From CBDFLD01 sp965249005 (lineage in GTDB: Bacteria > Acidobacteriota > UBA6911), in the NCBI GenBank assembly GCA_965249005.1, contig CBDFLD010000008.1, forward strand, positions 89,771 to 153,770: 64,000 bases of DNA. Direction: 5' to 3'. Shown piece after piece: positions 55,390-63,007 of the stretch. The position numbers and the translations under genes were made by a program. Position 1 is the stretch's first letter, and each line of letters opens with the position of its first letter. The notes beneath the pieces are model-generated. The model had not been told where the DNA came from. It searched no databases and saw only the letters and a program-made list of their open reading frames with translations.

Positions 55390-56325
55390 TCACGGACTCT
55401 GCCCGAACAGGACCATGGAGGGGGCGTTGTGCGGCAATTCGACGGTAGGCGGACCCTCCAAGTAGCCGTGCTTGGCGAGAAACTCGTGGACGATGGAGAG
55501 CGTGACTTCATACCATGGCGAGTCATTGAAGAATCCATGACCGATGTTCTGGGCGACCCATACTTCGGATCTATATCCAAGCTCCTTGCCTTGGCGTACC
55601 CACTCGAGGCAGGGCCGGTAGCACAGTCGATCCTCGGTGCCGACGAGGTGGATGGTGGGCGGCATATCGGCAGTCAGATGAAAACTCGGAGAAATACGCC
55701 GCGTCTTTTCCTCTCCGCCCAGCCATTCGGTCACGGGCTTTGAGAGCGTGAGCTTCAAGGCCGGATTGAAAAGAATCAAAAGGTTGGGCTTCGTGGAGAT
55801 GGTGAGATCATCCCCCGGGTCCTGATGCGCATCGTCAGTAAAGAGAGAGGCCGCGACGTGCCCTCCAGCGGACCCGCCGCCGGCTGCAATCCGGTCCGGG
55901 TCGATGCCAAGCTCGGAGGCACGTGACCGCACCCATCTCATGGCGGTCTTGGCATCGAGTAACGATTCCACCGGCGTAGTGTTGTGTTTACTCTTGATTC
56001 GGTAAGTCGGGCGGACGATAATCAGGCCCTTTGCCGCAAGGTAACGTCCCTGCCGAGCAAAGGCGCTGGTTCCACCGATATTCCAGCCGCCGCCGTGATA
56101 GAGCACGACGGCTGGACGGCGGTCTCGAGCCTTCCAATCCCCGGGAAAATCGATAGCCAGCTCGAGTTCTCCCTGCGGAGTTTTCTTGTAGACGCGGGTT
56201 TCTTCCCGGACGCCCCCACGACCCGTGCCCTTTGCCACCTCTGTCTTGTAAAGTGAAAGGGAACTCCCGAGCAGGACTATGCTTGGGATGACAGACTTCC
56301 ATGCTGATCGATCGAATCCATACAT
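55390..56325 (-). CDS. Secreted alpha/beta-hydrolase, BD-FAE-like esterase
   Basis: The 311-residue protein has a signal-like N-terminus, the oxyanion motif LYHGGGWNIGG, nucleophile in GGGSAGGH, aspartate in VGTEDRL and histidine in IGHGFFN. It matches the acyl-lipid/acetyl-xylan-esterase-like group. Start ATG 56325 has AGGAG eight bases upstream and lies 5 bp after the stop of the AhpD-like selenoprotein gene. It ends the sulfatase-peroxidase-esterase operon. Confidence 0.9.
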   Translation of the reverse strand: MYGFDRSAWKSVIPSIVLLGSSLSLYKTEVAKGTGRGGVREETRVYKKTPQGELELAIDFPGDWKARDRRPAVVLYHGGGWNIGGTSAFARQGRYLAAKGLIIVRPTYRIKSKHNTTPVESLLDAKTAMRWVRSRASELGIDPDRIAAGGGSAGGHVAASLFTDDAHQDPGDDLTISTKPNLLILFNPALKLTLSKPVTEWLGGEEKTRRISPSFHLTADMPPTIHLVGTEDRLCYRPCLEWVRQGKELGYRSEVWVAQNIGHGFFNDSPWYEVTLSIVHEFLAKHGYLEGPPTVELPHNAPSMVLFGQSP

Positions 56326-56330
56326 GGCTC

Positions 56331-56888
56331 CTACTCCTTGATGTTCCAGAAGTCTTCCAGCGGGACTCCCAGTCCTGATGCAATTCGGTTTACATAGGCG
56401 TAGTAGGACGCTGCAAGATTGATGTGCAAGATCGCGATGTCCTCGAAACCCACCGCGCGCAGAGCTTCTACATCCTCTCTTACTACTTTCCACGGGGTCT
56501 TGGTCAGTTTCTCAACATACCCGAGCATCGCCTTGTCCGCTGCGTTCAGTGGAGCGGTTCGATAGTCCCGCGAGATTTGCCGGGCCAACTCCTCCGAGCG
56601 CAATTGACGGCCCAGACCGGCCGTGTGATGACGAATTCAATAGTGGCAGTGGTTGATCACGGAGGCGACCACCGCGATCATCTCACGCTGAGCCTTGGAT
56701 AGCTCAGAGGTCGCGCGCATGGCGTTGTAGTAGACGGCCAAATGCGCCCGCAGAGATTCCGGATCGAGACTGTGAATCGTCAGGATGTGGTCGACGCTCC
56801 CGTCGGCTGCGCGGTTTTCGTCATAGAGCCGCTGCAATTCGGAATCGTCACAGGGCTCGGGCAACACCTTGATCCAAGGTCCACTCAT
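56331..56888 (-). CDS. AhpD-like peroxidase-related selenoprotein (CxxU)
   Basis: If UGA 56639-56637 is read as selenocysteine, one frame runs from ATG 56888 (after GAGG) to the stop at 56331, 185 residues with Sec at 84. The motif is INHCHY-U-IRHHTAG, replacing the second cysteine of the CxxC redox pair of AhpD/carboxymuconolactone-decarboxylase-like peroxidases. Flanking parts fit the peroxidase-related family: VDHILTIHSLDPESLRAH, KAQREMIAVVASV, then VNRIASGLGVPLEDFW. A SECIS hairpin follows the UGA. The protein would reduce hydroperoxides via C81/U84. It lies 33 bp after the sulfatase gene. Confidence 0.92.
56607..56639 (-). promoter_or_regulatory. UGA selenocysteine codon and bacterial SECIS hairpin of the AhpD-like gene
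   Basis: The Sec codon is 56639-56637. ACGGCC (56624-56619) pairs perfectly with GGCCGT (56612-56607) around the loop GGTCTG (56618-56613). GGU is the seventh codon after UGA, identical in register to the fdhA SECIS in this window. Confidence 0.9.
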
Positions 56889-56921
56889 GGTGCTTGACCT
56901 CATGCAGGATTCTGAGAAATG

Positions 56922-58769
56922 TTAGTTTGTTCCGACCCACTTGAGCCATATCTTGTAAAGGGTCATGACGTCTTGACCCGAGAGGCTGTCGGGACTGATT
57001 TCCAGATCGGTTGCTCCTTCCGATAGCAAGAGTGCTCCCACCTTCAGCGGGCGAAAGACGTTCTTGCCCGCTGTTGCTTGGACGACGTGCTTCAATCGGT
57101 TCGCACCAACGCGAATAATCACCCTGGATCCGGCGTTTCCGGCGTCGCACCCGTAATCGAGAACGACTTCGTAGCGGCCCGGCCGGACTACATCGAGACT
57201 CCAGCGAACGGAAGTGTTGGTATCGGTCCAATCTTCTATAGTGTCTCTGTAGTAACGGTTGAACTTCAACCGAACCCCCTCTCCCACCGGCTTTCCCCTG
57301 AGAAGCTCTATTTCCACAGGGTTTTGTTCCTCGTGCCCGACCTCAATGGGGACCGAAGAATAATCGACATCCTTTGTTACACCCGCGTGCCAGCTGGCAA
57401 ATCGGCGGCGCAGTTCCGCGAGCATTTCTGGCTGTTCGGATGCAAGGTCACGGGTTTCTCCGGGATCCTTGGCGATATTGTAGAGCTCGTCACGGGACTC
57501 ATAGTGGTCGCCCTTTCTCGAAGTCACCCGGATCAGTTTGTTTCCGCTGTTGACGTCCATTACCGCCCAGAACGGCACCGCATCCATTGTGACAGGATGG
57601 GGAAAGCTGAGCTCCGGGGGAGCAGGCAGGCGGCTCGGCTCGGCTGCTAGATCCAGGACCGGCCGGAGATGGTTCCACTGATGAAAAATGTAAGAGTGCG
57701 GACTCTTGCCTCGTCCCTCTTTCAAGAGAGGCGCGATGTTTTTCCCATCGAGTGGCACGCCGGTGGGAAGTGGCAGGTCCAAAAGTGCGCAGAGCGTCGG
57801 GAAGACGTCAATATGCTGAGCGGGGGCATCCACCACGGCTCCCTTGGGAAACCTTCCAGGCCAGCGAGCCATGAAGGGAACGCGGACTCCTCCTTCATAG
57901 ACCCAACCCTTTTCTCCACGCAGTCCTGCCCGGAAGTGACGGCTCATTCCGCCGTTGTCGCTCATGAAGACGACGATCGTGTTCTCTCTCAGGCCTTCGT
58001 GATCGACTGTCTCGAGCAAGCGGGAGAGATTATCGTCGATCGAGGTGATCATTCCGTAAATCCTGGCGTCGCGCAGAGAGAGGCCTTTTTTTAGGTACCG
58101 TTCGATGAGTGGATCCGGAGCGAGATAAGGAGAATGAGGTGCGTTGTAAGCAAGGTAGAGAAAGAAAGGGTGCTGGGCGTTTCTTCGGATGAACCGGATG
58201 GCGCGATCCGTTAGAATGTCGGTAACGTACCCCGTTGTCGTCACCGCTTCTTTGCCCTGGTATAGCTGGTCCGGGTCAAAGTAGCGATTGATCAGCGCTT
58301 GCGTAAACCCGAAGGATTCGGCAAAGCCTCGGTTTTCGGGGTGGTAGCGAAGGTCACGGCCCAGGTGCCATTTGCCCACGAGGGCGGTTCGATAACCCGC
58401 CTCTCGGAAAACCTCTGCCAACGTGACCTCCTCGAGCCGCATCGCATCGAGGCCCATGTAGGTGTCGACGGAACCGGTTCGCTGATAGTGCCGGCCGGTG
58501 AGCAAAGCGGCACGGGTCGGGGCACACAGGGGAGAGGCATAGAAATGAGTGAACCGGACAGACTCACTTGCCAGATGGTCCATGGCTGGAGTTTCGATCT
58601 GTGGGTTCCCGTGGACGCCAACGTCCCACCAACCCTGATCGTCGGTCAGGATCAGAATGACATTGGTCCGGTCGTCTCGGGGACTTGCTTGGGCGGAGAC
58701 GAACGGCGCTAGCAGCGATAAGAGCGTGAGAAGTTGGGCTGTTGTTGAGCCTGACACACCCGATTTCAT
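56922..58769 (-). CDS. Secreted type I sulfatase with C-terminal carbohydrate-binding-like domain
   Basis: The 615-residue protein has a signal peptide, the metal motif LILTDDQGW, and the formylglycine site CAPTRAALLTGR (C-x-P-x-R), so it needs a maturase encoded elsewhere. GKWHLG and SDNGG supply further metal and sulfate contacts. The C-terminal 110 residues (DTNTSVRWSLDVVRPGRYEVVLDYGC) look like a carbohydrate-binding beta-sandwich. It removes sulfate esters from glycans or small molecules in the periplasm. Start ATG 58769 follows AGGAG by eight bases. It is first in an operon with the AhpD-like selenoprotein and an esterase. Confidence 0.93.
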   Translation of the reverse strand: MKSGVSGSTTAQLLTLLSLLAPFVSAQASPRDDRTNVILILTDDQGWWDVGVHGNPQIETPAMDHLASESVRFTHFYASPLCAPTRAALLTGRHYQRTGSVDTYMGLDAMRLEEVTLAEVFREAGYRTALVGKWHLGRDLRYHPENRGFAESFGFTQALINRYFDPDQLYQGKEAVTTTGYVTDILTDRAIRFIRRNAQHPFFLYLAYNAPHSPYLAPDPLIERYLKKGLSLRDARIYGMITSIDDNLSRLLETVDHEGLRENTIVVFMSDNGGMSRHFRAGLRGEKGWVYEGGVRVPFMARWPGRFPKGAVVDAPAQHIDVFPTLCALLDLPLPTGVPLDGKNIAPLLKEGRGKSPHSYIFHQWNHLRPVLDLAAEPSRLPAPPELSFPHPVTMDAVPFWAVMDVNSGNKLIRVTSRKGDHYESRDELYNIAKDPGETRDLASEQPEMLAELRRRFASWHAGVTKDVDYSSVPIEVGHEEQNPVEIELLRGKPVGEGVRLKFNRYYRDTIEDWTDTNTSVRWSLDVVRPGRYEVVLDYGCDAGNAGSRVIIRVGANRLKHVVQATAGKNVFRPLKVGALLLSEGATDLEISPDSLSGQDVMTLYKIWLKWVGTN

Positions 58770-58891
58770 TGGCGACACTCCTGATAGAACGTGGGCACAT
58801 GTAGGGTCTGCAGATATGATAATCAAAAAAAGGACTGTGTGGTGCGGTTTGACAAAGAAAATTCACCAAGCTGGGTAGAGGAGACACCGAC

Positions 58892-60688
58892 ATGTTTCAT
58901 GGACGATTCTGCGGGAACAGGACGGCGTTTTTGACGAGACCGGACAAGGCACGTCGACCCCTGAGGTTTTGGGCGGTCGCCTTCTTACTGTCTGCATGGA
59001 TGAGCGGCACCAGCGGGTTCGCGGTGGAGATTCGACGGCAGTTCGACGTGCGGGTTCCCATGCGTGACGGGGTGACTCTATCTGCCGATGTGTGGATGCC
59101 GGCGGCTCCGGGACGCTACCCGGTGATCCTGGTCCGCACACCCTACATGAAGACGCGAGCACTCACACAGTTTCCGCAGTTCGGCATGTACTTTGCGAAA
59201 CGAGGCTACGTTTTCGCAGGCCAGGATTGCAGAGGGCGCGGGGACTCCGATGGTAAGTTCGGCTTCTTCGAGGCGGATATCAACGACGGCTACGACACCG
59301 TCGAGTGGCTCGCGAAACAGCCATGGTCCAATGGGCAAGTGGGGATGATGGGGGTTTCTTACCTGGGGAGTGTCCAGCTACTGGCCGCTCGCGCGAAACC
59401 TCCACACCTGGTCTGCATAGTTCCGACGGCTCCCGGCGGGCTGGACGGGATCTTCAACTATCTGGGTGGCGCCGTTGTGATGGGCTGGCACCTTCCGTGG
59501 CTCAACACCGTTCAGGGACGGATCCTCCAGAGCCCGAACGCCAAGGGCGTCGACTGGGACCAGGTTTTCAAGCACCGGCCGTTGCTCACGATGGACGAGG
59601 CATTTGGACGCTTTACGCCCTTGTATCGCGAATTTTTGAAGTACCCGGACTGGGATCCCCATTGGAAAAACATCCAGTTCGGGCCGGAGGTTTTCGAAGC
59701 AATCGATATTCCAGCCTTGCACGTGACGGGCTGGTTCGATGGAGATCAACCCACGGCCATGTATTCCTGGCGTGGAATGAGGGCCCATTCACCCGCCCGG
59801 GACCGCCAGTATCTTCTGGCCGGTCCGTGGACTCATCGGCAGACATACTTCGGAGGCGAGACTAAACTCGGAGACATGGAGTTTTCCGAAGATTCGATCG
59901 TGGACAACAAGGCGCTGCACCTGGCCTTCTTCGATCACTACCTGAAGCAAACAGCCCCGGAGTTCGACTTCCCACGTGCGCGCATATACGTGACCGGAGA
60001 CAACCGGTGGCGCGAATTCGACCAGTACCCTCCCGCCGAGGCTCAGGTTCGGCGTCTTTATCTCCACAGTGGTGGCAAGGCCAACACGCTTCATGGGGAC
60101 GGCAAGCTCAGCTGGGAAAGCTCCGCCAAAGAGGAGCCGGCCGACAAGTTTACCTACGACCCCCGCGACCCTTCCCCCTCGACGCTCAACGGCGAGGAGC
60201 TGCCGCTCGATCACCGTTCCGTGGAGAGAAGGGAAGACGTCCTCGTTTACTCGACTGGCGAGCTGACGGAACGCGTGGAGTTCATTGGGAAGCCGTATGT
60301 CGAGCTGTATGCGGCCAGTGACGCGCGCGACACTGACTTCACGGCAAAGCTCCTGGATGTGTATCCGGACGGCCGTGCGATAAAACTCGGAACCTTGCCG
60401 ATCGGAGTGATTCGAGCCCGTTACCGCCATGGGCTCATGCGGCCGGAGCTACTCGAGCCAGGCAGCATCGAGAAGTACAGGATCGAGCTGTTCGACCTCG
60501 CGCACACCTTTTTGCCCGGGCACCGGATCCGAGTCGAGATTTCCTCGAGCGCGTATCCTTTCATTGCTCCCAATCAAAACACGGGAAATCCGGTCGCGAC
60601 CGACACCGAGTGGCGCAAGGCGCACCAAACTATTTATCACGATCCCGAGCATCCGTCGCACCTGGCGCTGCCGGTAATGCCGAAGTAG
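58892..60688 (+). CDS. CocE/NonD-family hydrolase, tandem copy 1
   Basis: The 598-residue secreted S15-type hydrolase starts at ATG 58892 after GAGGAG. The signal segment is FWAVAFLLSAWMSGTSGFA. Nucleophile serine is in MGVSYLGSV, aspartate in TGWFDGDQP and histidine in GPWTHRQTY; the C-terminal jelly roll (ARDTDFTAKLLDVYPDG, RIRVEISSSAYPF) is intact. Its start lies 122 bp from the divergent sulfatase gene. The next gene is a near-identical copy of the same length. Confidence 0.94.
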   Translation: MFHGRFCGNRTAFLTRPDKARRPLRFWAVAFLLSAWMSGTSGFAVEIRRQFDVRVPMRDGVTLSADVWMPAAPGRYPVILVRTPYMKTRALTQFPQFGMYFAKRGYVFAGQDCRGRGDSDGKFGFFEADINDGYDTVEWLAKQPWSNGQVGMMGVSYLGSVQLLAARAKPPHLVCIVPTAPGGLDGIFNYLGGAVVMGWHLPWLNTVQGRILQSPNAKGVDWDQVFKHRPLLTMDEAFGRFTPLYREFLKYPDWDPHWKNIQFGPEVFEAIDIPALHVTGWFDGDQPTAMYSWRGMRAHSPARDRQYLLAGPWTHRQTYFGGETKLGDMEFSEDSIVDNKALHLAFFDHYLKQTAPEFDFPRARIYVTGDNRWREFDQYPPAEAQVRRLYLHSGGKANTLHGDGKLSWESSAKEEPADKFTYDPRDPSPSTLNGEELPLDHRSVERREDVLVYSTGELTERVEFIGKPYVELYAASDARDTDFTAKLLDVYPDGRAIKLGTLPIGVIRARYRHGLMRPELLEPGSIEKYRIELFDLAHTFLPGHRIRVEISSSAYPFIAPNQNTGNPVATDTEWRKAHQTIYHDPEHPSHLALPVMPK

Positions 60689-60734
60689 CTATCAGCTATC
60701 AGCTGTCAGCGTTCAGCTATTAGCAGGTGTCAGC
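60687..60734 (+). repeat. AGCTATCAGC-type intergenic repeat array
   Basis: AGCTATCAGCTATCAGCTG continues into degenerate copies (TCAGCGTTCAGC, then GTGTCAGCG). It starts at the stop codon of CocE/NonD copy 1. The 17-bp core equals 8463-8479. Confidence 0.7.
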
Positions 60735-60877
60735 GATACTTGCGTCCCGCATAATACTTTGTCGCGACGCTATGATGCCCAGCGCATGTGAAACTTAGGG
60801 CGGCTCACCGCGCAATCTTGCAGGTACCGATTTAATTGGGGGAAGAAGCGACAGATTTGTGCAGAGGAGAGACGCAC

Positions 60878-62674
60878 ATGCATACGAGACGATTCTGCTG
60901 GAATGGGATGTTGCTTTCGACGAGACTCGCCAAGCCACGCCGGCCCCTGAGGTATTCTGCGGTCGCGTTAGTATTGGCGCTATGGACGGGTTGCACCGGC
61001 GGGTTCGCGGGCGAGATTCGACGCCAGTTCGACCTGCGGGTTCCCATGCGCGACGGGGTCAGGCTATCCGCCGATGTGTGGTTTCCGGCGGCCCCCGGAC
61101 GCTACCCGGTGATCTTGGTCCGCACGCCCTACATGAAGTCAAGGGCGGGCACCAACTTTCCACAGTACGGCGCCTACTTTGCGAGCCGAGGCTATGTGTT
61201 CGCAGGCCAGGACGTGCGAGGCCGGGGAGACTCCGATGGTGAGTTCGGCTTTTTTGAAGCGGACATCAACGACGGCCATGACACCGTCGAGTGGCTCGCG
61301 AAACAGCCATGGTCCAACGGGCGAGTGGGGATGATGGGGGTTTCCTACCTGGGGAGTGTCCAGCTGCTGGCCGCTCGCGCGAAACCTCCGCACCTCGTCT
61401 GTATCGTTCCCACGGCTCCCGGCGGCTTGGATGGGATCTTCAACTATCTGGGTGGCGCCGTCGTGATGGCGTGGCACCTTCCGTGGCGGAACACGGTCCA
61501 AGGGCGGATCTACCAGAGCCCCAACGCCGAGGGCGTCGATTGGGATCGGGTCTTCAAACACCGACCATTGCTCACGATGGACGAGGCGTTTGGGCGGATA
61601 ACGCCTTTGTATCGCGAATTCCTGAAGTATCCGGACTGGGATCCGCATTGGAAGAATGTCCAGTTTGGCCCGGAGGTTTTCGAGCAGATAGATATTCCGG
61701 CCTTGCACGTGACGGGCTGGTTCGATGGAGATCAACCCACGGCCATGTATTGCTGGCGGGGGATGGTGGCTCATTCACCCTCCAAGGACCGCCAATATCT
61801 TCTGGCCGGTCCGTGGACTCACGGGCAGACATACTCGGGTGGCGGAACGAAACTCGGAGACATGGAGTTCTCCGAAGATTCGATCGTGGACAACAAGGCG
61901 CTGCACCTGGCCTTCTTCGATCACTACCTGAGCGGAACCGCCCCAAAATTTGACTTTCCGCGGGCGCGCATCTATCTGACGGGAGACAACCGGTGGCGCG
62001 ATTTCGACCAATACCCTCCCGCCGAGGCTCAGATTCGGCGTCTCTATTTGCAGAGCGCGGGCAAGGCCAACACTCTTCATGGGGATGGCAAGCTCAGCTG
62101 GAATCGTTCCACCGACAAGGAACCTCCCGACAAATTTACCTACGACCCCCACAACCCTTCCCCCTCGACGCTCAACGGCGAGGAGTTGCCGCTCGATCAC
62201 CGTTCCGTGGAGAGAAGAGACGATGTCTTGGTTTACACGACTGGTGAGCTGACACAACGCGTGGAGTTCATTGGAAGGCCGTACGTCGAGCTGTATGCGG
62301 CGAGTGACGCGCGCGATACAGATTTTACGGCAAAGCTCCTGGATGTCCATCCGGACGGCCGTGCGATAAGACTCGGGACTCTACCGATAGGAGTGATTCG
62401 AGCCCGTTACCGACATGGGCTCATGCGTCCGGAGCTACTCGAGCCAGGCAGCATCGAGAAGTACAGGATCGAGCTCTTCGACCTCGCCCACACATTCTTG
62501 CCCAGGCATCGGATCCGAGTCGAGATTTCCTCGAGCGCGTATTCTTTCATTGCTCCCAATCAAAACACAGGAAATCCGGTCGCGACCGATACCCAGTGGC
62601 GCACCGCACATCAAACGATCTATCACAATCGCGGGCGCCCATCTCACTTGGCGCTGCCGGTAATGCCGAAGTAG
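60878..62674 (+). CDS. CocE/NonD-family hydrolase, tandem copy 2
   Basis: The 598-residue protein is a duplicate of copy 1 with few replacements. It keeps the catalytic serine (MGVSYLGSV), aspartate (TGWFDGDQP) and histidine (GPWTHGQTY). The signal segment differs more than the mature protein and includes LWTGC, a possible lipobox absent from copy 1. ATG 60878 follows GAGGAG, as in copy 1; the ORF reaching back to 60836 is rejected. Most differences are scattered substitutions, so the duplication is not brand new. A hairpin follows the stop. Confidence 0.94.
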   Translation: MHTRRFCWNGMLLSTRLAKPRRPLRYSAVALVLALWTGCTGGFAGEIRRQFDLRVPMRDGVRLSADVWFPAAPGRYPVILVRTPYMKSRAGTNFPQYGAYFASRGYVFAGQDVRGRGDSDGEFGFFEADINDGHDTVEWLAKQPWSNGRVGMMGVSYLGSVQLLAARAKPPHLVCIVPTAPGGLDGIFNYLGGAVVMAWHLPWRNTVQGRIYQSPNAEGVDWDRVFKHRPLLTMDEAFGRITPLYREFLKYPDWDPHWKNVQFGPEVFEQIDIPALHVTGWFDGDQPTAMYCWRGMVAHSPSKDRQYLLAGPWTHGQTYSGGGTKLGDMEFSEDSIVDNKALHLAFFDHYLSGTAPKFDFPRARIYLTGDNRWRDFDQYPPAEAQIRRLYLQSAGKANTLHGDGKLSWNRSTDKEPPDKFTYDPHNPSPSTLNGEELPLDHRSVERRDDVLVYTTGELTQRVEFIGRPYVELYAASDARDTDFTAKLLDVHPDGRAIRLGTLPIGVIRARYRHGLMRPELLEPGSIEKYRIELFDLAHTFLPRHRIRVEISSSAYSFIAPNQNTGNPVATDTQWRTAHQTIYHNRGRPSHLALPVMPK

Positions 62675-62680
62675 CTGCGT

Positions 62681-62703
62681 AGGCCGCTCACTCCGTGAGC
62701 GGC
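62681..62703. repeat. Intergenic hairpin (dispersed TAGGC hairpin family)
   Basis: Arms GCCGCTCAC and GTGAGCGGC pair perfectly around TCC, just after the stop of CocE/NonD copy 2 and preceded by TAGGC-like AGGC. It is related to 4857-4880 and 37901-37924. Confidence 0.7.
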
Positions 62704-62880
62704 TTAATGGTTGATTCAAATGCTTGATGTCCGACCCTTCATCCTCGAGAAATTGCAATGGTCTCTCACGACTGTTGACACGACACGGCGACCCGCAAAG
62801 GAAGACTGGTGGCGTCAGGCAAGGTTTCTTGTTTGTGCGATGGCGGTTTGGAGATGCGCTATAATGCAGTCACACTGAAG

Positions 62881-62900
62881 CGTGACGTGACGTGACGTGA
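62881..62900 (+). repeat. CGTGA tandem repeat
   Basis: Four perfect copies of CGTGA are followed by a partial fifth (CGT). The array lies about 108 bp before the kinase start. Confidence 0.8.
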
Positions 62901-63007
62901 CGTTCCCAAACTAAAGACCAGAAGGAACCGATTAATCCCCGGCCGAGTGGTTCCTGGAGTCACTAGCTCCGGAACTAGCAGCCGCAGAGCTTGCCGAAGG
63001 TAAAGCC

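Larger units (their letters stand above)
62675..63007. other. Intergenic region upstream of the kinase
   Basis: These 333 bp contain a TAGGC hairpin (62681-62703), a CGTGA pentanucleotide tandem repeat (62881-62900) and no convincing gene. The kinase promoter is expected here but I see no clear -35/-10 pair. Confidence 0.5.

Noticed and set aside
8463..60734. CRISPR-like interpretation of the AGCTATCAGC repeats
   Set aside because: Repeats are too short, overlap one another, have no regular spacers and no cas genes are present.
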